DNA from: Massariosphaeria phaeospora
Taxonomy: Eukaryota > Ascomycota > Dothideomycetes > Pleosporales
Assembly (NCBI GenBank): GCA_011032825.1
Contig: JAADJZ010000011.1
Coordinates: 434,001-498,000, forward strand
Direction: 5' to 3'
DNA length: 64,000 nucleotides
This document shows positions 22,487-31,832 of the stretch, piece after piece. The position numbers were made by a program, and so were the translations under genes. Positions within the stretch are counted from its first letter, which is position 1; each line of letters starts with the position of its first letter. The notes beneath the pieces are model-generated. The model saw only the letters and a list, made by a program, of their open reading frames with translations, had not been told where the DNA came from and searched no databases.

Positions 22487-24220
22487 TCACCCCAGCGCCG
22501 CTACCATCCTGCCCCTCCACTGCGGCCCATACCTACCCATCGCCCAAATAACCGCAATCCCACTCCCCAAGCTCCACAGCCCTAGGATCGTGCACAACCA
22601 GCCATTCCCAATCGCGCTCATAATCGGCTCCGCGACCATTGCGCCCGTGAAGGAGAAGATGTTTCTTACAAAATTGTTGATCGCAATGCCTGTGGATGCG
22701 CGCTTGGGCATGAACTCCGTAAGCATGGTTGACGCGACTGCGAAGATCAACATGGAGCCGATGCCGAAAAAGAAGTTCGCAATCATCGGAACGATCCATA
22801 TAACGCCGTACTGGGCGCTCCAGCCATACCAGATGAGTGCACCGGGCCAGAGGACGCATGCGATCCAGGCATTTTCTTTCATGCGGTCTTCGGGTTGCAA
22901 CACCAGTTTACCGCGGTCGTCGTAGCGGCCGGCTTTGCGGGCTTCGCGGTGCATGATGTGGTCGATCCATCGGCCGCCGAAGATAGAGGCTAGTATGTAA
23001 CCGATGGAGTTTGGGATATAGAGGAGGCCGATAATGAGGGTAGAGAAGTGGTAGGGTTCTTTGGCGAAGGTAGCTTGGATACTGATGTTGAGAAAGTAGA
23101 GACTGCCGAAGGTTATGCTGGCGTAGTAGACAGTGAGGGCGATGGGCCCGTAGCGGAGCCAGGTTAGGACGTAGAGCGGGTCGAGGAAGATCTGACGGAG
23201 GATAGAGGCGTAGAACTTTGTCGTTTGCTGGACAGATTGGCGAGTGGAAACGCGGTTCAAGTCTGGTCTGGCGGGATCCTTTTCTGAAGAAGTGGGTTGA
23301 GGTGGCTGGGCACGAAGAGGTTTTCGGTTCTTAGTGGGGAGCGTTTCTGGCAACGCGAACAGGATTAGCAGGACTGTGATCCCACCGTATATCACAAGGA
23401 ACCACTGTGTGCTTCGCCAGCCTAGCTCTTGGCCTATTATGCCACCCAGAATCGGCGCGAAAAGCGGCCCGCAGAGTGGTCCCAAGTAGAATACACCCAT
23501 AGCGTTTCCACGCTCTTTCACTTCCCATATGTCTGCGACAGTTCCTGCTCCTACGGCTTGCACTGAAGCTGCAGCACCACCTGATAGCGCGCGCATCACA
23601 ATGAGCATGACCATATTCGTTGAGAGGGCCGATATTATGCCGAATACAACAAAAAGCACGAAAGATATGAAATATATCGACCTCCTTCCAGCAGTCTCAG
23701 AGAATGAAGACCACCAGAGCGGAAATATTGACATGGCCAGCATATACACGGCTACGCTCATGTTGGCGAGGGCATGTGACGCTCCAAAGTCTTCTGCGAT
23801 GTCAGCCAGCACCGGCATGACGATAGCTGAGCCCATCGGTGCAGCCATCGCACACACTGCCACAATGACAGTGATGAGCCATTTCGTCTTGCGGGCGTAG
23901 TGGTACGGGTTCTTTACTTCTGGGATGATGGTCAGACGCGCAAACATGCCTCGTCGGTCTCGGCGATCCACTACTATAGCATCTGGCGTAACGGATGTGG
24001 TTCTAGATAGCGTAGCGGGCGGTTGTTGAGCCCCCTTCGGTTCAGGGTCCTGCTCAGACACGGTCGACGCATGAGACGGGGCTATCGATATCTCGTCCTC
24101 ATTGGAAGAGGTGCATTCCATCTCTTTTGTGGCGGTAGTGCTCTCGGTAGACTTGTTCGGGGTCCGCGATCCAGTGGCGCCTTTGATCGAATCCGAGCCT
24201 TCGTCCTCCAGATTTGCCAT
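22487..24220 (-). CDS. DHA1-family major facilitator transporter (QDR/DTR-like)
   Basis: An intronless gene; the first true ATG (24220) gives 577 residues. A hydrophilic N-terminus of about 110 residues is Ser/Thr/Glu-rich. Twelve hydrophobic segments follow: the first begins WLITVIVAVCAMAAPMGSAIV. The loop 2-3 motif WWSSFSETAGRRSIYF and motif C-like GPLCGPLFAPILGG after AVGAGTVADIWEVKERG are characteristic of drug:H+ antiporters of the DHA1 group. A long cytoplasmic loop of about 60 residues separates helices 6 and 7, containing basic and Ser residues. It acts in a membrane, probably exporting small organic molecules. It is divergently arranged with the methyltransferase gene across 673 bases. 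Confidence 0.92.
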   Translation of the reverse strand: MANLEDEGSDSIKGATGSRTPNKSTESTTATKEMECTSSNEDEISIAPSHASTVSEQDPEPKGAQQPPATLSRTTSVTPDAIVVDRRDRRGMFARLTIIPEVKNPYHYARKTKWLITVIVAVCAMAAPMGSAIVMPVLADIAEDFGASHALANMSVAVYMLAMSIFPLWWSSFSETAGRRSIYFISFVLFVVFGIISALSTNMVMLIVMRALSGGAAASVQAVGAGTVADIWEVKERGNAMGVFYLGPLCGPLFAPILGGIIGQELGWRSTQWFLVIYGGITVLLILFALPETLPTKNRKPLRAQPPQPTSSEKDPARPDLNRVSTRQSVQQTTKFYASILRQIFLDPLYVLTWLRYGPIALTVYYASITFGSLYFLNISIQATFAKEPYHFSTLIIGLLYIPNSIGYILASIFGGRWIDHIMHREARKAGRYDDRGKLVLQPEDRMKENAWIACVLWPGALIWYGWSAQYGVIWIVPMIANFFFGIGSMLIFAVASTMLTEFMPKRASTGIAINNFVRNIFSFTGAMVAEPIMSAIGNGWLCTILGLWSLGSGIAVIWAMGRYGPQWRGRMVAALG

Positions 24221-24893
24221 TGTGTGTTTGAAGTTCAGAGAGACCTCGAGTGGTGACGGGTAGACGAAGTCCGGATGCTGACGATACTGCACGCCGCTAA
24301 GTCACTTTTCCGAACACAGTCGGTTACCCGTAGCCTATCTCTAGGTGCCTCGGCCCTGAATCCGGCAGTGAAAAGCTCCCCTCAGCAGGACGCATGAGCT
24401 TTACTGAGCAAACAAGGCGACATGGCGGAATAGCAAAAGGACCGGATAAGGGATGAAAGCAGTATGAGGGAGTCATGGCTTGATGTAGTCGCAAAACCGT
24501 CCAGAGTAGTCTATGTTGGGAGGGATGCTGCCGCCTTGGCCGAGCATCGGAGTTTTCTGCCGCGCTTCACCGCCACAAAGTTAGTCATGGTGGGGCGGTG
24601 CGGGGTCTTTGGCTGTTATGCCCGGCTGCTATTCCCGGCGAGGCAACGGCAATCGGGAAAACGTTGAGACGCGATGAGATGGGATCTCCCGTGTTAGGTG
24701 GTAGGAGAACTACCTTTGTAGCAACTGGAGAACTCTACGAGAGAGCATGCGATTGGTCCATCCATCGTATAGAAGCTTGACATCCAGGCCAAGCGCTAAA
24801 CCGAGCTTCAAACACGCCTTCCTACCCCTCCATCTACCCGCACCGAACCTCAACCCCACCCCAACCACGCCAGCGACGCACTTCCTCACAACA
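24221..24893. promoter_or_regulatory. Shared divergent promoter region
   Basis: 673 bases between the transporter (minus) and the methyltransferase (plus), with no ORF of note. Any regulatory elements for both must lie here. CT- and CCACC-rich leader sequence precedes the ATG at 24894. Confidence 0.5.
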
Positions 24894-25799
24894 ATGGCCT
24901 CCTCCTCCACCGCCTCGGTACCCAAGCCAACTGAGAAACAAGACCGCCTGAAGACGCATTTCACCGGCCACCCCGACTCCTCGCACCCCTCGCGCTGGGA
25001 CGACCTCTGGAAAGCCGGCGACTTCCTGCCCTGGGACCGCGGCTACGCCAACCCCGCGCTCATCGACACGCTCAACGAACGCACCGACCTGCTCGGCGCA
25101 CCCACGAAGCCCGACGGCAGCAGGAAGCGGGCGTTGGTGCCCGGCTGCGGCAAGGGCTACGATGTGGCCTTGTTCGCGGCACACGGCTATGACAGCTACG
25201 GCATTGAGATTAGCGAGAACGCGGCGCGTGCTGCGCAGGAGTATCTGAATGATCCGGGCGAGGGCCCGCTGGAGGGGGAGTATAAGCTCAGGGATGAGAA
25301 GGTGGGGCGGGGTGCGATGAAGTGCTCTGTGGGCGACTTCTTCCAGGACGACTGGGCTGCGGAAGCGGGTGGCATTGGCGAGGGCTTTGATTTGATATAC
25401 GACAACACGGTGAGTTCGGCGTAATGCATGGTATTCATGTGCTGATCGTGGCAGTTCCTCTGCGCGCTCCCTCTCTCCCTTCGTGCCGCTTGGGCGCTGC
25501 GCATGACCGAGCTACTGTCGCCGAACGGTGCGCTCATCTGCCTCGAGTTTCCGACGCACAAGCCTGCCACGTCTGGCGGACCGCCGTGGTCTTGTCCGCC
25601 GATTGTACACCAAGAGCTATTTAAGCGGCCCGGCGAGGATATATCCTACGACGAGACTGGGAAAGCGATAAGCTCGGACAAAGAGCGGAGTGACAACGCT
25701 TTGGCACGGGTGGCTCATTGGAAACCTAGGCGGACGCACGATGCGGGTACTATAGACGGTGAGGTGAGGGATTCTGTAAGCGTCTGGATACACAAATGA
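24894..25799 (+). CDS. Thiol/thiopurine S-methyltransferase family (TPMT-like) methyltransferase
   Basis: Exons 24894-25409 and 25455-25799, with a 45-base phase-0 intron, encode 286 residues. RWDDLWKAGDFLPWDRGYANPAL (residues 34-56) is the family's substrate-side signature and RALVPGCGKGYDVALFAA (residues 79-96) is the SAM-binding motif I. YGIEIS carries the acidic residue for the SAM ribose. The splice restores DLIYDNTFLCALP, a strongly conserved family segment. Fungal and plant homologues transfer methyl from S-adenosylmethionine to thiols, hydrogen sulfide or halides. Cytosolic; no signal peptide. Confidence 0.94.
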
Positions 25800-25894
25800 T
25801 GGTCTGTGGTCGTGGCTGTACGGTATCGTCTGCTTCAAGTAAGCAATTCGCAGCCGCTGAGCTCTCCAACCCATCCAATTTCAATGCCCGACCT

Positions 25895-26857
25895 TCAAGG
25901 TGCCTTCCGAAGTGAATTGTAATGCTCGCCTAAACCGTGACTGTGCTTGTAGTAGCCCAGCCAGATCTCTTGCTCCTCCTCATTGGCAGTGTCGTCTGCC
26001 GAATCAATTTTGTTGATGGTGCCGTCGCCATGCAGGACATTGATCTTTACGCCGTAGGTTTTCGCCAGCGCCATCAACTCCATATGCCCACCCCACTCGC
26101 CCGTATCCCGGATTTTCTGCAGGTATACGTCTAACGGGTCCTCCATGAACCCCACAAAGTCGTCCGGGTTTTGAGCAATGAAGTCGGCAGCCGCGTGTCG
26201 TACCTGCTTGTACGAGGGCAGGTCATTCTCCTCTCCGATAATCGTTGGTTGGATCTTTGGCTTCAGGTCTAGGCCTCTAGTGTCCATCTGGTCCGCGATA
26301 GCAGCGTACAAACAGTGCCCGTCCGCTCTGATCTCCTTTTCCTGCAGGCCGTATCGCCCAAAGTGCCCCTTCATTTGTGTGCGCTCTTGTTCGCGGAGAT
26401 CGGGCAGGTTCGCGGCTTCTTCTGCGGCCTGCGCCACGGCGGCCTGTTGTTGTTCGGCGCGGCGAGCGAGACGAGCTTTTGCACGGTTCGGCCTCTTCCT
26501 TGGCGCGTTTTGTTCTTGAGATGTTGGCTGTGTCCCCGAGTCCGACTGTGCTGGGGATATTGACAGGGCCTCGACTGCTTTCTCGACCCCATTACTGGGT
26601 GCCGCGTCTTTGGAATCGTCCTCGTCTTCGGAAACTAGCAAATCCCCGGTGTTCTCCCCACCTAGGGCCGCCAACTCGTGCGCCTGCCGCTCCTTGAGTT
26701 CGCTGTCTAGTCTCTCGCATTCTTCGACCACCCCTTTCCGCGTCTTCTTCGTGGCGTTCTTCTTCTTCTGCGTGATGCGCGAGACGAGATCGCGCTGCTC
26801 TTTCCGGTGCCGCGCCTGGAGCGCTTCGAGGGTTTCGAGAGACTCTCGGGACTCCAT
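25895..26857 (-). CDS. OTU-domain deubiquitinase (Otu2/OTUD6-like)
   Basis: An intronless 320-residue protein. The N-terminal half is a charged coiled coil (residues 1-60 and 110-165, with KRPNRAKARLARRAEQQ). The OTU catalytic domain follows: Asp179 and the nucleophile Cys182 in RADGHCLY, and His312 in GEHYNSL near the C-terminus. This arrangement, with a basic coiled-coil N-terminus and C-terminal OTU, is that of yeast Otu2 and animal OTUD6, cysteine proteases that remove ubiquitin and act at ribosomes. A short acidic linker (SEDEDDSKD) separates the halves. Catalytic residues are intact and the length is normal. Confidence 0.95.
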   Translation of the reverse strand: MESRESLETLEALQARHRKEQRDLVSRITQKKKNATKKTRKGVVEECERLDSELKERQAHELAALGGENTGDLLVSEDEDDSKDAAPSNGVEKAVEALSISPAQSDSGTQPTSQEQNAPRKRPNRAKARLARRAEQQQAAVAQAAEEAANLPDLREQERTQMKGHFGRYGLQEKEIRADGHCLYAAIADQMDTRGLDLKPKIQPTIIGEENDLPSYKQVRHAAADFIAQNPDDFVGFMEDPLDVYLQKIRDTGEWGGHMELMALAKTYGVKINVLHGDGTINKIDSADDTANEEEQEIWLGYYKHSHGLGEHYNSLRKAP

Positions 26858-28076
26858 ATTGCAGTAGAGACTGTGGGAGTGAGTTTATTGCGAAATGTGG
26901 CACGGCCGAGTTGTCCTGCGTGTTGCCAAGGCAAAGCTGGCGTCGGCGGTCGCGAAGAAACCGCCGACTGCTGACAACGCGTCTTGGCCCGTGCCCGTGC
27001 CTCCCAAACTTCCACACTGAATTCTCTCACAACCACCATCTCGAGCTAATTTCGGTTCACCAGTATCTATGCGAGAAGCGTGGAGTGGAAACTATCAGGA
27101 AACATTGTAGAGGTTTGTAGATCATCTGTTCCCCGAACAGGATGAAATCGGAAGTATTCCAGCACATTCATCAACGTCTCCTAAGTTTCCGTGTTTGTCT
27201 GTCCATTATCGCTTTCATAAGTTCGAACGACAAGGAATCATCTTTCACCGCGCTAGGACCATTTTCCTAGGAGTCATCAGAGTTTCCAAGGTCTCGCCAG
27301 CCTACCTGATGACTCCTATATTGTTTTCCCAGTGTGCGCTGAGTTATTCTGTGGAACCGAGCTGTCAGAATCATGGTGGCGAAAGAGAATCATTACTCAG
27401 CCCGACCATTTCACTGTTTAGTCTACCCTAGTATTCCTGTCGCAAAGCTGCTATGCAAGTCTATGTCATATTATCTTTATCGCAAGTTGAAGTAAAAGTC
27501 GTGTAAATCACACGTACAAACCCAGAGTCTAAGGTTGAGCCACTGTCCAAATCTCGACGCCCTCGATATGAATTCAGAGGAAAAGAGAAGTAAAGTGCCT
27601 CTCAAGTGTATTCACAGGAAAACTTTCATAAGCTTTCGTCATATTCTTGTAAACAGAACATGTTGACCATATGCTGATGCTCGAATGTAATTTTCTGGAT
27701 TCTTTTCTTGCACTCACAGCCCGCGAGGCACATTCAGCTCATCCAGGACCAGGCTTCAGAAACGGTAATTACTGTTTAAACTTTACTAGTACGTAGCATT
27801 GCGCCACACCTCTTCAGACATGGAATACTCGTTGCGAGTCTATTGGTGGTGTTGGTCTAGAGAAATGATTCTCTTCCAGACAGAACCACAGACACGCAAA
27901 GCCCAATATGTGCTCACAGTTTCTCCCAGTATTTAAAGAAGTCCATTCCTCTGCACGTCACGATCACTCTTCGCACAAACCAATTTTCTCTTCGCACACG
28001 TCTCATTTCCACACAGCTTTCCACATACGCACGCACACACACATCAACTCTAACTTTCTACACATACTCGTTAGCC
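26858..28076. other. Intergenic, promoter of the 28.1-kb orphan at its end
   Basis: No gene recognised in 1.2 kb. A TATA-like TATTTAAAG at 27930-27938 and a long C/A-rich leader with repeated CTCTTCGCACA and CACAC blocks precede the ATG at 28077. Confidence 0.5.
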
Positions 28077-28901
28077 ATGGAGAACACGTCTAATGCGCAG
28101 GGACAAAGAGAGTGGCAGGCCCTTATGGCCAGGGTCGACGACAGTCTTGGGTTTGACATGGGACTTTTCGAACTGGAGTTACCGTCCGCCGCCGACGAGG
28201 CTCAGGAGAGCCTCAGTTCTGAAGAGGACATGCTGCAGCCAAGTGCCCAAAAGCTGCCACAGCTCCAGCCACCTGCCGAGACGCCAGCTCCCGAAGTAAG
28301 TCTCCAGCGTAAGCCCTCGCCTCAGACGCACCCTACTAACGATACTCAGGCGAGCCTTGGTCCTGCCAACAGTATGCTACAGCCAAACGCCCAAATGCAG
28401 CTACCTCTCCAGCCGCCCGCCCTGATAAGTCCCGGCGCGCTCTCAGCCTCCCCAGCCTTCCACTGGGTCAACACGGACCTAAAATCCCGCATCGAAGCCA
28501 CAATCACGCAAGCCCACACCGACCGCTCCAACCCCACCACCACCCCGCACGAACACCAGCTCGCAGAAGCCTACCTCTCCCAACTTCAGCATATCCTCTC
28601 CAGGGAGCAAGACAAAAAGCTCATCCGCGACAGCCTGCCTCTCGTATGGCGGTGCAAGGAAATCCCAGCGGAATTCGTGCATTCGCACCCCCAGTACAAA
28701 GTGGCTATGGAATGGGCCGGGAACTTCGTGCACGGTATCCCTGCGGATCTGGGCTGGTATGCGGGAATAATCTTGGACGGGATGGGGCGGGCGGATGTAG
28801 AGGGTCGCGACTGGCAGGCCTGGATGCATCGCAACTATGAGCCGCGGGACGGCGGCTTCGATGAGATGCCGCCAGATTACGAAGAGTGGAGGAGGTTCTA
28901 G
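28077..28901 (+). CDS. Orphan protein with an internal duplication and an in-frame intron-like insert
   Basis: The frame is open for 274 residues from the first ATG. If the intron-like segment 28296-28349 is removed, 256 residues remain and the frame is unchanged. Two diverged copies of a 20-residue Gln/Pro segment flank that segment: MLQPSAQKLPQLQPPA and MLQPNAQMQLPLQPPA. The C-terminal 130 residues are ordered in appearance (WVNTDLKSRIEATI, LAEAYLSQLQHIL, AMEWAGNFVHGIP, DWQAWMHRNYEP), with several Trp. No signal peptide or membrane helix. I know no family with this C-terminal region. A TATA-like element and C/A-rich leader support expression. Confidence 0.65.
   Translation: MENTSNAQGQREWQALMARVDDSLGFDMGLFELELPSAADEAQESLSSEEDMLQPSAQKLPQLQPPAETPAPEVSLQRKPSPQTHPTNDTQASLGPANSMLQPNAQMQLPLQPPALISPGALSASPAFHWVNTDLKSRIEATITQAHTDRSNPTTTPHEHQLAEAYLSQLQHILSREQDKKLIRDSLPLVWRCKEIPAEFVHSHPQYKVAMEWAGNFVHGIPADLGWYAGIILDGMGRADVEGRDWQAWMHRNYEPRDGGFDEMPPDYEEWRRF
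28296..28349 (+). other. Putative 54-base intron, length divisible by three, no stop
   Basis: Donor GTAAGT, branch CTAAC 12 bases before acceptor CTCAG, phase 0, 18 codons and no stop in frame. Retention or removal both leave the downstream frame intact. Confidence 0.6.
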
Positions 28902-29572
28902 TAAGACCAGCCTCGGATCTCCATTCATGCCCTGAAGCTAACCTGCCTAACGGTTGACTGATCCGTGCTTCTCTGCGTCCTGATCTCCCGGTATCTGGCT
29001 GGACCTTCAGCGACGCCGCCTCTCTCTACTTCATAGTTTCTGCTATGCTCTGGATATGCGAGCTTGGCTTGGGTAGGTGGCTTTGCTTTCTTTGTTTGTC
29101 TGATTTTTCTCTAAGTTTCTTACATCGTGGTGTACTGCACTGGGCGGGCTATAGCCAACCAAGTTTTCTGCGCACCGGACATATGGTGTATGCGAACGCG
29201 CGATCATAAAAATTTCATGTCAATTTGATCATGTGTGCTCTCGCCTTAGCTAACATGCAACTCAGTGGTATACGTGTCGAAGTACTCTTTCTGGACCAAT
29301 CACTTTGACACACACTTATCGCGAATCATAGCTGTTGCTTTTTATTTTGTTGGAAAGTCAGCGTAGGCAGCAATGACTGAATGACTCAGTAAGTCAAGTT
29401 GACAAATTGAATGGAATCCATTGGTAGGTCGATTAGACAGCACTAACATGAAGCACAACACCGTACAAATGTAAGTAGTCGATGTATACTCAACAGCGGT
29501 CATTATCACAGTCACATCACATCTTCATACTGAGCACGCAAAGGTTTTGTACGCAGAAGTTGATTGCACTTG
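28902..29572. other. Intergenic, no gene recognised
   Basis: AT-richer sequence without supportable features. Confidence 0.45.
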
Positions 29573-30235
29573 CTACATACTAACGGACGACGATTTCCCA
29601 GCGCCCATCGTCATCACCGGAAAAGCCTCGCGCAGAAGGCGATCCTCCCCGGTCATCCGCGGTTCCCACATACAGCGATTGTTGCCAGGCGTAAAACTCC
29701 CGACAGCCAATCGCCAACCCATATCCCAACCATTGACGAATCCCATGCATGCATGGGAAATGCCAATGATCCTCCGCATGTAGCGGAGCCCATGCAAGCG
29801 TCTTGTGGGAATGACGCAAGCCCCAAGTGTTCCCGAAGGCGCAAGTCGAAAACTCCTTGACGCAATCGGTAGCAGTATCCCACCCCGACTAACAACTCCC
29901 TTGGAGATGCTAGCCTTCCGACATCCCGAAATTGACATGCACCCCGAATACGGAGGCATGCCCCCCGAAATACTGCTCGGCTTCGTGTTGATCAATGATT
30001 CATCAGATCCTGGTGGATCAAAGATCGGGACAGGCGGATCCCCACCAGTCTGTCGAATGTTTGAATGTGAAGTGGTCAATAATTTGTAGCGGAGCTTGCG
30101 CAAGCGTCTTGTGGCGATGGCGCAAGCACCGAGACTACTTCGAAACGCGCAAAGAGAATTCCTTGCGTGTTGCGCAGTATTCGCCGGCGTTGAAGAGCAA
30201 CTCCCTCGGGAAGTGCTATTCAACGGCGGCTCCAA
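29573..30235 (-). CDS. Doubtful ORF across diverged duplicated sequence
   Basis: A 220-codon frame on the minus strand, with no recognised domain. It contains two related blocks: LGACAIATRRLRKLRY and LGACVIPTRRLHGLRY, each preceded by a worn S-x-G-V/S-C-like segment. The blocks match the DNA duplication described separately. The initial codon is not an ATG (first ATG well inside). It may be a decayed repeat gene or non-coding. Confidence 0.25.
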   Translation of the reverse strand: MEPPLNSTSRGSCSSTPANTAQHARNSLCAFRSSLGACAIATRRLRKLRYKLLTTSHSNIRQTGGDPPVPIFDPPGSDESLINTKPSSISGGMPPYSGCMSISGCRKASISKGVVSRGGILLPIASRSFRLAPSGTLGACVIPTRRLHGLRYMRRIIGISHACMGFVNGWDMGWRLAVGSFTPGNNRCMWEPRMTGEDRLLREAFPVMTMGAGKSSSVSM

Positions 30236-30268
30236 TCCTGGTGAACAACTCCAACGGGAGATGCTAAT
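29779..30268. repeat. Diverged direct duplication of about 140 bases, with a third partial copy
   Basis: Copy 1 at about 29779-29923 and copy 2 at about 30085-30222 share TGTAGCGGAGC..GCAAGCGTCTTGTGG..ATG.CGCAAGC at one end and AACTCCCT(T/C)GG(A/G)A(G/A)(A/G)TGCTA at the other. A third end fragment lies at about 30242-30268. The copies are spaced about 306 bases apart. Confidence 0.6.
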
Positions 30269-30648
30269 CAGAGATGGCGTGTCGAGTCGATGATGGTAGA
30301 GATCAAAGACGACTGGTTAGATCGATGGTCTTGTAGAGAAAGGAATCGGTTGCTGAAGTTTTGTCGAACTGTTTGAATGAGGAACGTTTGGATACCCGCC
30401 TGCCTGGAATCCGGACGCAAGCGTTTCGGAGTGTCCCTAAGGACCGAGTCGTGGTAGAAGACGTGCAACTCGGTCGGTCAACTATGACTTCGTTTGTCGG
30501 AGTGATTGTAGTAAGCAAGAGCTGACGAAGTATTTGCGATATCGGGATCGGTAGTGGGCAGCCGATAACGGAGTCCAGGGAAGCCAACACGAATGTTGCT
30601 TGTCAATTTGGCGCTGTTGTCGAGAATGTGGTTGTTGATTAAGGAGCT

Positions 30649-30870
30649 CTAGGGCATCCTGAGAGGTAGCGAAAGTCGAAACACCTTTGCGCATGTTTCC
30701 TTGGCCTCGATTGTCGAACAGAAGATTAGAAGGCCAGGTGGCGCTTCCAGAGGTGAGATAGTCGAGGCACCGTTGTGCGCAGCGACTTTGACCTCAATTG
30801 GCGAGTGATGTGTGAACAAGGGCCCGTGGGCTCCTCGAGAGGTAGCGGAAGTCGAAACATCGTTGCGCAT
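30649..30870 (-). CDS. Small repeat-encoding orphan ORF
   Basis: The ATG at 30870 opens 73 codons. The sequence is a 29-residue unit (MRNDVSTSATSRGAHGPLF..) followed by a diverged second unit (AHNGASTISPLEAPPGLLIF..). The third DNA copy is out of frame here but opens its own ATG at 30694 with MRKGVSTFATSQDALELL, continuing for 70 codons. A TATA box at 31134-31141 and a leader intron at 30955-31003 lie upstream in the right order. There is no known family. It could be a recently arisen or decaying gene. Confidence 0.35.
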   Translation of the reverse strand: MRNDVSTSATSRGAHGPLFTHHSPIEVKVAAHNGASTISPLEAPPGLLIFCSTIEAKETCAKVFRLSLPLRMP

Positions 30871-30925
30871 GTCGAGTGAACCTCAGTAGTCGAGTAGAAG
30901 ATTTAACAATCCAGTAGGAACAAGC
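30663..30925. repeat. Three-copy tandem repeat, unit about 88 bases
   Basis: Units start at 30663, 30750 and 30839 (plus-strand GAGGT(A/G)(G/A)CG..GTCGA(A/G)(A/G)CA..TTG(C/T)GC core). The first and third are most alike. Spacings of 87 and 89 bases explain the shift of reading frame between copies. Confidence 0.7.
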
Positions 30926-30954
30926 CTACCAGAAAGTAAGGTTTATCCAGCGAT

Positions 30955-31003
30955 CTGCGCAAAAGTTAGTCAAGCACAAACTGCGAAGCTTCGCAAAACA
31001 TAC
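30955..31003 (-). other. Putative leader intron of the repeat-locus transcript
   Basis: A 49-base GTATGT..GCGCAG segment with branch GACTAAC 14 bases before the acceptor. Spliced, it makes a 10-codon upstream ORF (MVRFTALIAG) starting at 31024, ahead of the ATG at 30870. Confidence 0.45.
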
Positions 31004-31133
31004 CAGTGCAGTGAACCGCACCATTCGAGCTGAATGCGACCCCACCCTACCTGTTGAAGAAGACAGCAGCCGTCGGGCCTGCCGCGGGCGGAGTGGGGCG
31101 AAGAGGAAAAGGTGAGAAGGTGTGGGCGGCGGG

Positions 31134-31141
31134 CTTATATA
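31134..31141 (-). promoter_or_regulatory. TATA box upstream of the repeat-locus transcript
   Basis: TATATAAG on the minus strand, about 110 bases before the first ATG (31024) and 130 before the putative leader intron. Confidence 0.5.
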
Positions 31142-31832
31142 GTGGAAGGCGCGGGCGCGCCAAGGCTGCTTAGTCAGTTGGCCTGGTGACGCGTAGGGAA
31201 CACGACGCGGCGATGACGTAGTTATTTGCGGGGACCGCGGCGCTGTGGCATGAGGGAGCGGTGTGGAGGGTTTTGTGTTTGATAGTGAGGGGAGGAGGGG
31301 CGAGAAGGTGTAGGGGGTGCGCAGAGAAGCTGTTTCCACTGAGATCTCAACCGTCTGCATTCACGATGCGTGTGAACTCGCGAACTGGACATTTAGGACT
31401 TATGACGGTGCGCGCTTATCCTCAGCATTGGTACCTTGTTACTTCTACGCTCTTGGGAGGGCATTTGGTTCCTAAAAGAGAAGCTCGGAAGAAATTTGGG
31501 CATCTACGTGAAGATTTGGGGAAAGGGACCCGAGTTGTCGAAGGTATTATTTAACGTTGTATAGCGAGTATCTATCTTCCTCAAAAACTCATGCAAGTTG
31601 ACGATGATGTTTGTCGCGTATGAAAAAATCTGCACTGCTACAGGGTCATGAGCAACGTAGACATGAGAATGTGCACGCGAAGTATTGAACCGAAGCGGCG
31701 GACCGCGAGTATCAAATTATAATAGCCAGGATCCAAGCTTTGATTACAGGCTATGTTTCTTGACGGATGAAGAAAGCAGACTTCGTTCTTCTGCTAACTA
31801 CCTTGCCCAATTTCAACTCAAAATGTCACGAA
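31142..31832. other. Intergenic, no gene recognised
   Basis: G-rich on the plus strand at 31080-31320, then unassigned sequence up to the 3' end of the DUF3638 gene. Confidence 0.45.
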
